A stretch of DNA of 64,000 nt from Amblyornis subalaris (Eukaryota; Chordata; Aves; Passeriformes; Ptilonorhynchidae). The stretch's first letter is position 1. Every line of letters begins with the position of its first letter. Made by a program: the position numbers and the translations under genes. The notes under the pieces were generated by a model. The model ran no database searches. It saw nothing but the letters and a program-made list of their open reading frames with translations, and was not told where the DNA came from. The stretch spans positions 2,735,443-2,799,442 of the forward strand of contig JACAXG010000080.1 in NCBI GenBank assembly GCA_018881555.1. The letters run 5' to 3'. Of this stretch, positions 10,401 through 19,739 are shown in pieces.

Positions 10401-11181
10401 ACTTCAATTTCCAGCTATAAAACTGCTTGGGAAGGGAAATCCAGGCAGAACTGGGGGCAGCCAAGAGGCACACATGGAAACATAGAAGGTTTTAGGACAG
10501 AGTTCAGAGCAGGAGGAACTTTTCCAGCCTTTCCTGGCCCCTGCCTGCTCTGGGCACACGTGGGGTGTTCTAACCTGTTTGTTCTGTGCTGTGGCAGTCG
10601 GTTTGTTTGGCACTTATGAGTAATCCTGGCCTCTGGAGTGCTGGCAGTAGCTGGTTTTCTTGGAAAAGCAGGGATTCACCCCTCTTCACACAGAGGTGAT
10701 CGGTGCAAAGCAGTTTGTCAGGACAGTGTGCTCGTGCCTGGGGAGTCACGTCCTCTGCACGAGCTTGAGATGGGCCAGCACAGAGCCAAACCTGGGCAAT
10801 CCATCAGGATTTTATCACCTGGCTTCTCATCTCCCTCTCTTCCAGGCGTTTCACATCACCAACGACGAACCAATTCCCTTCTGGGCTTTCATGTCCCGGA
10901 TCCTGACCGGCCTGGACTACGACCCTCCCAAGTACCACATCCCCTACTGGCTGGCCTATTACCTGGCCCTGCTGCTGGCCCTGCTGCTGGCCCTGCTCAG
11001 GCCCCTGGTGAGCATCAAGGCCACCTTCACCCCCATAAGGGTGGCCCTGGCTGGGACATTCCACTACTACAGCTGTGAGAGGGCCAAGAGGGCCATGGGC
11101 TACAAGCCCCTGGTGAGGCTGGACGAGGCCATAGCCAGGACCGTGCAGAGCTACCCCGAGCTGCGCCGGGCCAGGGCCTGA
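1729..11181 (+). CDS. NSDHL: NSDHL: sterol-4-alpha-carboxylate 3-dehydrogenase, decarboxylating
   Basis: NSDHL is an NAD(P)-dependent enzyme of post-squalene cholesterol synthesis. It removes the C4-carboxylated methyl groups of sterols together with the C4-methyl oxidase and HSD17B7, at the ER and on lipid droplets. Coding exons: 1729-1749, 4401-4562, 5982-6128, 7524-7652, 9023-9165, 10163-10265, 10846-11181; all junctions are GT-AG and the frame closes, giving 346 aa (human 373). Visible features: the glycine-rich cofactor loop GGSGFLG at residues 16-22, the SSAS segment near 116-119, the short-chain dehydrogenase YxxxK pair Tyr144/Lys148, and a hydrophobic stretch at about 269-286. Two Ns (9040, 9125) leave two residues undefined. 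The gene lies downstream of a CCAAT-rich divergent promoter. Residue-by-residue similarity to vertebrate NSDHL is strong across all exons except the N-terminus. Confidence 0.95.
2478..2635 (+). repeat. CR1 LINE 3' fragment
   Basis: Truncated CR1 3' end in NSDHL intron: GGAAGTGTCCAAGGCC, the TGTCCCTGCC block, and a tail ending in GGGATTCTGGGA. Confidence 0.85.
2760..3240 (-). repeat. CR1 LINE fragment, older subfamily
   Basis: Reverse-oriented and more diverged. It contains ACACTTCCAGGGATGGGGA, the CCCTTCCAGGGCTTGACCAC block and the TTTTCTCCAGGCTGA block. Confidence 0.8.
3780..4070 (-). repeat. CR1 LINE 3' fragment
   Basis: Begins at the 3' end (CAGAATCATCCCAGAATCC) and runs through the CCATGGGCAGGGACACC and CAACCTGTGCCAGGGCC blocks to the TCCCTTCCCAATATCC-like block. 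Confidence 0.9.
4314..4346 (+). CDS. NSDHL: Candidate optional 33-nt NSDHL exon
   Basis: Between CAG (4311-4313) and a strong GTGAGT donor (4347) lies an open 33-nt segment. Read in phase 0 it would add 11 residues ([11 protein letters not shown]) between MATRLRS and the Rossmann fold, bringing the protein to 357 aa. The acceptor's pyrimidine tract is weak. It may be an alternative exon or a chance match. Confidence 0.3.
4401..4562 (+). CDS. NSDHL: NSDHL exon: cofactor-binding fold
   Basis: The acceptor is TCCCTGCAG and the donor GTAAGG. It encodes 54 residues beginning [15 protein letters not shown], the first strand and glycine loop of the Rossmann fold, through the acidic FDIH end of the second strand, to GDLCDKE. 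Both ends are phase 0. Confidence 0.95.
4600..5260 (+). repeat. CR1 LINE fragment, about 650 bp
   Basis: Sense CR1 in the NSDHL intron after the first Rossmann exon. It includes the region that in consensus encodes the reverse-transcriptase tail (CCAGCAGAGTGTCCAGGAGG), then the GAAGTTCCACCTGGACATGA and GAGTCTCCCTCGCTGGAGAT blocks. A 34-bp duplication lies at about 4,940-4,995. Any reading frames in it are decayed. Confidence 0.85.
5982..6128 (+). CDS. NSDHL: NSDHL exon: FHCASP segment
   Basis: The acceptor is TTCTTCCAG and the donor GTGAGG. It encodes 49 residues including [12 protein letters not shown] and the VNFMGT helix start, both typical of the 3-beta-HSD/NSDHL family. The exon is symmetric, phase 0 to phase 0. 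Confidence 0.95.
7379..7448 (+). repeat. (TTA)n microsatellite
   Basis: About 23 copies of TTA, with a TACTACTAC interruption near the end, in the NSDHL intron about 75 bp before the acceptor of the catalytic exon. Confidence 0.95.
7524..7652 (+). CDS. NSDHL: NSDHL exon: catalytic YxxxK
   Basis: The acceptor is TCTGTTGCAG and the donor GTATTT. It encodes 43 residues with [11 protein letters not shown] and then DYYTETK, carrying the catalytic Tyr144 and Lys148. The exon is phase 0 to phase 0. Confidence 0.95.
9023..9165 (+). CDS. NSDHL: NSDHL exon: [10 protein letters not shown] segment
   Basis: The acceptor is TTCCCTACAG and the donor GTGAGC. It encodes [20 protein letters not shown], the highly conserved substrate-pocket side of the enzyme. 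It contains two ambiguous bases and ends inside a Gly codon (phase 2). Confidence 0.95.
10163..10265 (+). CDS. NSDHL: NSDHL exon: [15 protein letters not shown] segment
   Basis: The acceptor is CTCTGTGCAG and the donor GTAAGG. It completes the Gly codon of the previous exon and encodes the conserved [17 protein letters not shown] helix. It returns to phase 0. Confidence 0.95.
10846..11181 (+). CDS. NSDHL: NSDHL last exon: C-terminus and membrane segment
   Basis: The acceptor is TCTCTTCCAG and the stop is TGA at 11179-11181. It encodes 111 residues: [13 protein letters not shown], a hydrophobic helix at residues 269-286 built from a near-perfect 12-bp tandem repeat (three LALL units, about 10,962-11,000), then the conserved [13 protein letters not shown] core. 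The helix probably anchors the enzyme to the ER or lipid-droplet membrane, as in mammals. Confidence 0.95.
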   Translation, partial: AFHITNDEPIPFWAFMSRILTGLDYDPPKYHIPYWLAYYLALLLALLLALLRPLVSIKATFTPIRVALAGTFHYYSCERAKRAMGYKPLVRLDEAIARTVQSYPELRRARA

Positions 11182-11757
11182 GCAGCCCTGCTGGGACCTT
11201 CTCCTGCTTCATTCCCATCNCTGCTGCCATCTGAACGTGAACACTGAAAGAGATGTCTCTGATTCCCAAGAATGAGGAGTTTTCCTTGCCGTTTTCTGAG
11301 TCGAAACACCCCCCCCAGTGTAGGAGCTGTGCNGACAGTTCGTTTCTTGGATGGGACTTCTTGTTTGGAAGCAGCTGCTGAACTCTCTGGACTGGGAATA
11401 AACATCCTGCTGTGCCCTCTTCGGTGCCAGCCCTGCACACCAGCATTCCTCCTCTCCTCTCTCCACCCTTCTCCTGTGTTTTGTTGCTCTGGTGACACTT
11501 CCCAGAGCTGCAGGCTGGGCAACCAAACACTTCTCGGGGCTGGGTCCCCTCTGGCCTTTGGCTTTGCTCTCCACAAGAGAGGCTCGTGCCAAAAAGGAGT
11601 TCTGCCACCATCTCTTGAATCAGTGCAGCTCATTTGCTTTTCCCTCCATGNTTAAGGGGTGATTTGGCTTCTTACTGAGGCTTCAGAAGAAAGCTGTAAA
11701 GAGTGTGTTCCTTTGTCTGTGCAGGATTTATTTCTGCTCCAAAAGAACCCAAATAAA
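11182..11757 (+). terminator. NSDHL: NSDHL 3' UTR with two poly(A) signals
   Basis: AATAAA occurs at 11,397-11,402 and again at 11,752-11,757, giving a short (about 220 nt) or longer (about 575 nt) 3' UTR. Which is used cannot be decided from sequence. Confidence 0.6.
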
Positions 11758-12249
11758 TCACAAGGAAATGACTTTCTCTCTTTTGTGTCCCATGTTTCAA
11801 AGGGCTGATCCCACTCTCAGCACAAACAGGATTTTAATGATTCCCTTTTGGGGCAGAGATCTTTGTGAGCTGCCTGACAAGAGCCACATCCCTGTTTTAC
11901 CAGAACTCCCTTCCCACAGGAGCTGCAGTGGTTGGAAGATCCTCCAGCACAAAGCTCCTCCTCTCTGCCCTGTTGTTGCTGGTCANGGGGATTTTTGGTG
12001 CTTTGACCACTTAACTCCATGAAAAAACCTCTTTTCCACAAGGAAATGGTTATAAAGCAATGGTCCCCAAGCTNTTTCCTTGGACATGTATATTAAATGT
12101 TCTTTGCCCTATAATCTTCCTAAGCACTTCAGTTCTGGTTTGGTTTTAAATGAGGAGTTCAGGTTAGAGCTGGAATTTCCCTCTGTGCCAATTCCTGCCT
12201 CCCTGGGACTTCTGGTGGTTCAAATTTCAGAAGGATGGGAAGTGCCTCA

Positions 12250-12420
12250 GTCACAGAATTATGGNATCATGGAATGGTTTGGGTTGGAAGGTCCTTAAAG
12301 CTCACCTCGTTCCACCCCCTGCCATGGGCAGGGACACGTTCCCCTATCCCAGGTTGCTCCAAGCCCCGTCCAACCTGGCTTGGAACATTTCCAGGGATGG
12401 ATCAGCCACAACCTCAACCT
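12250..12420 (-). repeat. CR1 LINE 3' fragment
   Basis: Starts with the CR1 3' tail (CACAGAATTATGG) and ends within the AACATTTCCAGGGATGGAT block. Confidence 0.9.
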
Positions 12421-12429
12421 CAATGAGCC

Positions 12430-13340
12430 TTAACCTCATCTGTGAGCTCAGTGTGCTGCCTGAGTCCTATTAAATGGTTTTATTTTAACTTCTGTTAAAA
12501 GATTCATATTAGGCTTTTTTCCTGGGAATTTTTATTTGCTGTTTAACAGCTCTTTTTGCCAAGCTTGGCCTTGCTTGGTTTGGAGTGGACCCTGGCCACT
12601 TGCTCGGGCCAGCCCACACCATACTGGTTTGCACTGGTCAGCCTCCCTGGGCTGCTGGAAGCAGGGANAACACTGCCCTGCACAGGGAGGGCTGAGGGAA
12701 CGTGTGGAAGTGGCAGGATCCAGGATTACCCGAAGTCAAACGCCAGGTAAATCCCCTTTGGCCTCTAGATGGCATTTCCCGGCTCGATCCGCCCGGCGGC
12801 TCCAATCCGTCCCAAACAAGCCGTGCCTCAGCCCTTGGACACCGTTCCCGGGGAGGCTTCCTCATCTCCCTGTTTTGGGAAGCCTGTCTGGGTGAGAGGG
12901 GAAGGGACGGAAACAAGAGGCACTGGGAGTTCAAATCAGCTGGATCCAAGGAGCAGGCAGTGGGTTCCCCGCACACGGGGAAGGGATCCCAGGGGTTTGC
13001 TGGGATGGGGGGAGCAGCTCCCCAGGCTGGGCACTGAGGGAAGGGTTGGGTCACGCCCGCTTGGCTCTCGCTGTGTAATTAGGGAGCTGCCAGCGTTTCT
13101 CTGGCTGCTGACAAGCTCCTGTTTTCCCAAACACAAGTAAACAGGGCTTGTTGCTGCGGTGGAGCCTGACTGTGCCTCTGTCCCTGGCCACAGAACATGA
13201 GGAACTTTGCTTTATCCATAGCTTCTTCCATCCCTGATCCAGCCTCCTCCTCTCAATTCATTTTCTCATCCTAATAAGTATAAATCCCATCTTATGGGTT
13301 TTTTTGGGAAAGCGATGGGATCCTCCTGTTCTTCCTGGTG
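12430..13340. other. Intergenic, no gene recognised
   Basis: Mixed-composition sequence downstream of NSDHL. A moderately CpG-rich patch at about 12,720-13,070 could be regulatory. No conserved frame, RNA gene or repeat family is recognised. Confidence 0.4.
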
Positions 13341-13349
13341 TACATTTGT

Positions 13350-13845
13350 TGTGTCACCTCTTCAGCACAGGAGGGACATGGAGCTGCTGGAGCCAGTCCA
13401 GAGGAGGCACCAGGATGATCAGAGGGATGGAGCAGCTCTGCTGGGAGGAAAGGTTGGGAGAACTGGGATTGTTCAGCCTGGAGAAGAGAAGCTCTGAGGT
13501 GAATTAATTGTGGACTTCCAGTGCTTGGAGGCATCACAAGAAAGATGGAGACGGACTATTTCCAAGGGATGGAGTGACAGGAAAAGGGGGAATGGCTTCC
13601 CACTGCCAGAAGGCAGGGATAGATGGGATATTGGGAAGGAATAGTTCCCTGTGAGGGTGGGGAGGCCCTGGCACAGGTTGTCCAGAGAAGCTGGGGCTGC
13701 CCCTGGATCCCTGGAAGTGTCCAAGGCCGGGTTGGACAGGGCTCGGAGCAGCCTGGGATAGTGGAAGGTGTCCCTGCCCATGGCAGGGGGTGGAATGGGA
13801 TGAGTTTTAAGGTCCCATCCAACCCCAACCATTCTGGAACTTTTA
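13350..13845 (+). repeat. CR1 LINE fragment, about 500 bp
   Basis: Long sense CR1 3' region: CACAGGAGGGACATGGAGCT, TGTTCAGCCTGGAGAAGAG, the CTGTGAGGGTGGGGAGGCC block, then the usual 3' end. Confidence 0.95.
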
Positions 13846-14439
13846 TGACTCAGGACCTGCATCTTGTGTGTGTCAGTGAGCAGAGGCTGCGAAGCAAAAT
13901 TGCCACGATCAAAATTCCCTTCCAAATATCCAGGATCAAATGCAGGTGCAGTCTGTCCTTGTCAGTAACTTCAACAGGAGCTCTCCAAGACTTCAAAGAG
14001 TTCCCTGGAGCACTCTCATCAAACTTCTTATCTCCCTCACTCTGCTTTCCTGGCTTTTTTTTTTGCTGCAGCTCCTCATTTTGCTGACCTGAGACTGGTT
14101 TGGGCAGTGGGAGAGATCAAGAGAGAGCTTCTGTTGCTTATCCTGGAGAAAGGAAAGGGAGAGAAAGGGAGAGAGGATTAAAAGTGCTTTTCTAGGTGGA
14201 GTTAAGGTAAGCAAAAATTCCATTTCCCCTCTTACAGAGATTGCAAAGGGAATGTGCTCAGGAGGATTGTCTAAGGAATTCCTTTCAGTCTTGCCCTTGG
14301 AGTGTGGGGAAAGCTCTTGGCCAGACACATCTCCAGGAAGGAAAAAGGGTGGCTTGGGTAAGAGGAAATGTGGCTGAAAAGCAGGTCAGAAATGACCCTG
14401 CATGTCCAGTGGGCAAAAAGGCACAGGGGGGACTCCAGT

Positions 14440-14600
14440 CCAGCCCGAGCTGGCTGTGCAGGAGGTGTCCAAGGCCAGGCTGGACAGGGCTTGGAGCAAC
14501 CTGGGAAAGCGGAAGGTGCCCCTCCCCATGGCAGGGGTGGAGCTGGATGGGCTTTAACATCCCTTCCAACCCAAGCCATTCCAGGATTCAGTGAGGTTTG
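14440..14600 (+). repeat. CR1 LINE 3' fragment
   Basis: Short sense fragment from GAGGTGTCCAAGGCCAGG to CCAAGCCATTCCAGGATTC. Confidence 0.9.
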
Positions 14601-15370
14601 GGTGGAGGGATAACACTCGCACCCTGCAAACCCTGTGAGCCTTCCAAACACAGGGATCCAGGACACGGCGGTGCTCAACTCAGCCTTTCGGGAAGCTGCG
14701 GAAGGGCTGTCTTTTATCCCAGCACATCCTTGCCTCTGTTATCCAAACGTGCTGATNCCGGGGAGCACCAGGATATTCCCCCACCTTCCATCCGTGCAGA
14801 GCCAGCCAGGAGCGGGCTGGACTCTGCTTCCCGGGAGGATTCTCTCCCGAGTTTCGCTGGTGCTTGTGCAAGCCCCGGGCGAGCTCCAGGCCCGCGGGGG
14901 CGAGNGTGGTGCAACCTGGGCCGCGTGAGGGCAGAGGGAGGAGCAGCTTGTTTGCCTCGGAGCCTGCAGGGACCTCGCTGAGCTGCTGAGGAGGACAAAT
15001 CGGCATCTCCCTGCTTGCGACAGAGCTCGGGGTGGTGCTGGCCCCTGCTCCCTGCCCCGGCAGTGCCCCAGGCGCTCGGGCACAGCCTCTCCCGTGGCCT
15101 GGCNGCGCTCCCAGCACCGTTTGGTGTCGGTGCCGGGAGCTCCCGAGCTCCCGTGCAAGCGTCCCTGACCACGGGGAGATGCTTGTATTCCGGCAGGGAA
15201 TAGTCCGGGATAGACGGTTCAGGGCTGCTTGCTGCTGTTAGGAAGGTGAGGTCTGGCGTTTTGGCAGAGCTTTGGAATGACACCTCGTGAAAAACCAGTT
15301 GGATTCCCTTGTAACAGATGGGTGTAGTGGTTTTACACCCTGCTACTCATCCCGGCTCTGCTGGGGCTGC

Positions 15371-15484
15371 GCTGGGCTTGGGTTTGGTGGCACCTCTGCA
15401 AAGCCCACAGGAATGAAGGGTTGCTCAGCTGGGCTTGGGTTTGGTGTCACCTCTGTAAAAGCCACGGGAATGAAGGGTTACTCA
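15371..15484 (+). repeat. Two-copy 57-bp tandem duplication
   Basis: A unit starting GCTGGGCTTGGGTTTGGTG and ending GAATGAAGGGTTGCTCA is repeated with a few substitutions, with the second copy starting at 15,428. Confidence 0.85.
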
Positions 15485-16647
15485 CCTGCCCTCCCCCTTC
15501 AGCACCAGGGAGGGGCCCGAGTTCCGCAGGAGAAAGTGGTATCGGGAGAGCAGGAAACGTTCCGGTGCAGCTCGGTGCTCTGCAGTGGGGCTGGAGGGGT
15601 TTTCNTACCTAGAAAACACTAAAAGATGTGAAAGGATGCGTTGTGGGAACAACACAAGCTGGGCTGGTGAGGGTGTCTCTGGGCAGGAGTCGGTGCTGTC
15701 ATAGGAATGACAGGAATTGCTTGGTAAAACCACCTTCCCATAAAATCGGCTGCCTGGATGTCGAGGGTTGAGCAGGTTCCTTGTTTTTGCAGGAGCGTGT
15801 GCTGCACCTTTGGGAAGGAATGCACTGTAGGGTCACGGCTGTTTGTACCCTGCTCTTCTGGAAGTGATGTCACCACTCAGGGCACTTCTGTTTCTTCTTT
15901 GAAATTATTTTTTTAACCCAAATGCTCTCGAGTCCTGTCAGCCTTTCCCTGGCAGGCGTTCTCTCCAGCCTGGGAGCAGTTTCTGTGGCTGCAGCTTCCT
16001 CGTGTGATGTCATTCCCGTGTCTGAGGACAGAAGGGAGGCAGGACAGCAGCAAAACAAGGATCAGGCAGTGCCAGCTGGGGGATATCTCCATAAGAAAGG
16101 GCTCTTTGTGCTTNTCTTGGAGAGGAGATTCCGTGAAAATCCATTCCCTGGTAAAGTCAGATATTCCAGGCTGAAATGTACTTTGCAGCAATAATGTTTT
16201 TACCTGGAGATGGGGAAAAAGGCTCTTTTTTCCTGCTCTCCTGTGCTGNAGGAGTGTGTGTGTGTATCCCTGGAGAAGCTGTGGTGTTGGGATGGAGAGC
16301 CAGGACATTCCTCATGCCGTGGGCTGGAGTGGGGCACAGTGGGGTGGCAGCTTTCCCTGGCCCTTGGCTTGTGCCTGAGGAGGGGTTCAAGCCACACCTT
16401 CTTGCTTTTAACCAGATCCAGTGGGAAAATCTCCCTCCCCTTGGATTCTGCTCTGGTGGGATGAAGATCAAGGAGTTTTTATGTTGTTGACTTCAGCACT
16501 CCCAGGTTTGCTCCAGAGCTGTGTAGGGAATGTGCTGCTTCCAGGCGAGGCTGCTCCTGCCAGGGAGAATGGAGTGTGGTGCCTTTTCCCAGAGCATCCT
16601 GAATTTGTCAGGATTTAAGTCCCACTTTGAACAGCTCCCTAACAGAA

Positions 16648-16742
16648 NNNNNNNNNNNNNNNNNNNNNNNNNNNNNNNNNNNNNNNNNNNNNNNNNNNNN
16701 NNNNNNNNNNNNNNNNNNNNNNNNNNNNNNNNNNNNNNNNNN
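16648..16742. other. Assembly gap (95 N)
   Basis: Run of N. No inference can be made across it. Confidence 0.99.
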
Positions 16743-17884
16743 TTAAGTGCCTTTCCCTACTTTCCTGGATTTCCTGGATACCTTTTAGCCTCTGGATGGG
16801 GCGACCCGGCCGTGCTGTTCCAGTGGCCCCGTGGCTCTTCCAGATATCCCTGGATGGCAGGAAAGCTCCAGCCTCTGGCCAATGCCATGTGATTAAAACC
16901 AGAACCTGCTCCCGTATATTATGAGGAGGAAAAACACCCATCAGGCTTTCTGTGCCTGCTGGTGTGAGTGACAGCCAGGGTGCTGNGGGCAGCGAGAGCT
17001 TAACTGGGATAAATCCACGAAGATTCCTTGGGGATTGATGGTCCCTCGCTGCTGGAGCTCGGAGCGCTGTGGGTGAGCCGTGCCGAGCTCGGTGTGCAGC
17101 AGGGCAGCACTGGGAGCTGTGGGCACAGGGAATCTCCAGGCCAAGGCTGTTTTCGACTGCAGCAAGAGGATGAAAAGGATTTTCCATGGGGGAAAAAAAA
17201 GGAAACAAAANAAAAAGTGTGTCTGTTCTAACTGCCTTAGTGGGAAATAAAGGATAAAGCTGTGTTATAATTGTACACTAACATATATAATATTTAGTGT
17301 ATATTCCATGGTATCTGATCTCTCTGCTGTTGTCCCAATCCATGTGAGAACGACAGAAGGTCCCATTCCATGTTCCACCAGTCCTGGAGGACAATCTCGA
17401 GCCTTCCTTGCTTCAAGACTTTTTAAAGTGCCCTCTCTACCTGTTGACTGGGAAAGCCACACCCTGAGAGAGATCCACAAGGTTCGTGTTTCTTTGGAGC
17501 ATCCACTTCTCTGCTCCTGTTTGGCCACAGCCATGCCTGGAAGAGTTTCCTTGCTTCACTCTTCCCTCGGGAAGTGGTGTTTGGCAGCTGTGTGGTAACT
17601 GGAGGTGAGGGGCTGGGATTTAGGGATGGGATGCTGCCCTTGGAGAGGAACTCGCCTGAAGGGTGGCAGTGCTGCAGGACAGGTGGGAAGGAGACAGCTG
17701 GAGCTGCTGGATGAGCGTCAGGGTTAATCCCAGGGATAAGCCAGGATCTTCCATCCCGAGTGCTGAAGCTCAGGAGTTGCCACGGCAGAGGNATGAGGGA
17801 TGTGCTTGGAGGAGCCATGGGAACCTCAGCTCTGGAGGGACCATGTGTGGTGCTGCCCTTCCTCGGGACTGCAGTTCACAAACT

Positions 17885-18430
17885 ATGGAATCCCAGAATC
17901 CCAGAATGGTTTGGGTGGGAAGAACCTTAAAGCCCATCCAGTCCCACCCCCTGCCACGGGCAGGGACACCTTCCACTATCCCAGGTTGCTCCAAGCCCTA
18001 TCCAGCCTGGCCTTGGACACTTCCAGAGATCCAGGGGCAGCCCCAGCTTCTCTGGGCAACCTGTGCCAGGGCNTCCCNANCCTNACAGGGAATTATTTCT
18101 TCCCANTATCCCATCTANCCCTGCCCTCTGGCAGTGGNAAGCCATTCCCCCTTGTCCTGGCACTCCATCCCTTGGAAATAGTCCCTCTCCATCTTTCTTG
18201 TGAGCTCCCTTCAAGCCCCAGAAGGCCACAGTGAGGTCACCCTGAAGCTTCTCTTCTCCAGGCTGAACATTCCCAACTCTCCCAGCCTCTCCTCCCAGCA
18301 GAGCTGCTCCATCCCTCTGCTCATCCTGGAGCCTCCCCTGGACTTGTTCCAGCAGTTCCATGTCCTTCCCATGCTGGGCCCCAGGGCTGGAGCAGCTCTG
18401 CAGGTGGGGTCTCACCTGAGGGGGCAGAGG
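17885..18430 (-). repeat. CR1 LINE fragment, about 550 bp
   Basis: Reverse-oriented, starting at the 3' tail (CCCAGAATCCCAGAATGG) and extending past TTCTCTTCTCCAGGCTGAAC into the CAGCAGTTCCATGTCCTTCC block. It is one of the longest CR1 copies here. Confidence 0.95.
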
Positions 18431-18439
18431 GGCAGAATC

Positions 18440-19200
18440 CCCCTTTTCCTGCTGCCCACGCTCTGGGAATGCATCTCCTAAAGCAGCACTGACCTCCTGG
18501 GGGTGTTGCTTTGGGAGCTCCTTATCCATTTCCCTCAGTGTTTGNTGTCAAGGTGCTCATACCAGATGCCTTTTTTTTTTCCCCCCAGCTTTTGAACATC
18601 CACTGAGGAACAGTGTGTTCCCACTGGGAAAAAACAGAGTCCTTCATCCCTGGGTGTCCCTGTGCGTGTTCGGGGACCTCTTGTACCTGCAAGGCTGGCC
18701 GGGCCGGGTTGTTAGTCACGGCTATTTCGGGAAAGAACCTGGACAAACCTTCAGCAAACCTTGGCATGACTCAGGGGCTGCTGAAAATAAAGCTGCCCTG
18801 TCAGCTGGAGCAGTGGATGCTTCAGCAGGAAGGGTCCGGGCTGCGTTTGAAGATCCCACGTTAAACAATTCCAATTTCCCTGAGCTGGACAGCCCTGAGC
18901 CCGCTGGGAGCTCAGGGCGCGGCTCTGTGAATATCCCGGTTTATCTGAGCCGGGATCAGCGCAGCCTGGAAAAGAGCTCAGCTGAGCCTGGCTCCTGCTC
19001 CTGCTCCTGCTGAGCCTCGGGAGATCGCAGGGGAAGATCTGGGGCTGGAGGAACGCGTTAATGCCTGAAAATCCCTGATGTCATCTTCGCTGTGCTGCTG
19101 GGAGCCAGGGATGGGTTATCCGCCCTGTCAGAGCACATCCCGGCTCGGGAGGGGATGGGATGGGATGGGATGGGATGTTTGCCCATCATCCCGCAGCACA
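18440..19200. other. Intergenic, no gene recognised
   Basis: Non-repetitive sequence with a GC-rich patch around 18,690-19,020 and a small (GGGAT)n run at about 19,152-19,178. No splice-flanked conserved frame was found. Confidence 0.35.
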
Positions 19201-19284
19201 TCCAGGAGGAGAAGGCAGGAGCTCTTCCCATCTGGTCCAGGCCCCTGGCAGCTGCTTGGTTGGGGCTTCATCACCTCCTGGGTC

Positions 19285-19730
19285 AGAGGAGTCATGGAAC
19301 TGCTCCCACGGCTGGAGCCCCTCAGCTCTGGAGCCAGGCTGGGAGAGCTGGGGGTGTTCTCCTGGAGAAGGATCCAGGGAGAGCTCAGAGCCCCTGCCAG
19401 GGCCTAAAGGGGCTCCAGGAGAGCTGGAGAGGGACTTGGGACAAGGGATGGAGGAACAGGACACAGGGAATGGCTTCACACTGACAGAGGGCAGGGATAG
19501 GTGGGATATTGGGAAGAAATAATTCCCTGTGAGGGTGGGGAGGCCCTGGCACAGGTTGCCCAGAGAAGCTGTGGCTGCCCCTGGATCCCTGGAAGTGTCC
19601 AAGGCCAGGCTGGACGGGGCTTGGAGCAGCCTGGGATAGTGGNAGGTGTCCCTGCCTATGGCANGGGGTGGCACTGGATGAGCTTTAAGGTCCTCCCAAC
19701 CCAAACTATTCCATGATTCCATGATTCTTT
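19285..19730 (+). repeat. CR1 LINE fragment, about 445 bp
   Basis: Sense: AGCTCTGGAGCCAGGCTGGG, GGGGCTCCAGGAGAGCTGGA, and the full 3' end with duplicated tail motif ATTCCATGATTCCATGATTC. Confidence 0.95.
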
Positions 19731-19739
19731 CCACCCTGT

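Larger units (their letters stand above)
14600..17880. other. Intergenic with GC-rich island and assembly gap
   Basis: A CpG-enriched stretch at about 14,800-15,200 could be an enhancer or a distant non-coding first exon of ZNF185; no splice structure supports either firmly. A two-copy 57-bp tandem repeat lies at 15,371-15,484 and an N gap at 16,648-16,742. The frames here do not resemble known proteins. Confidence 0.35.
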
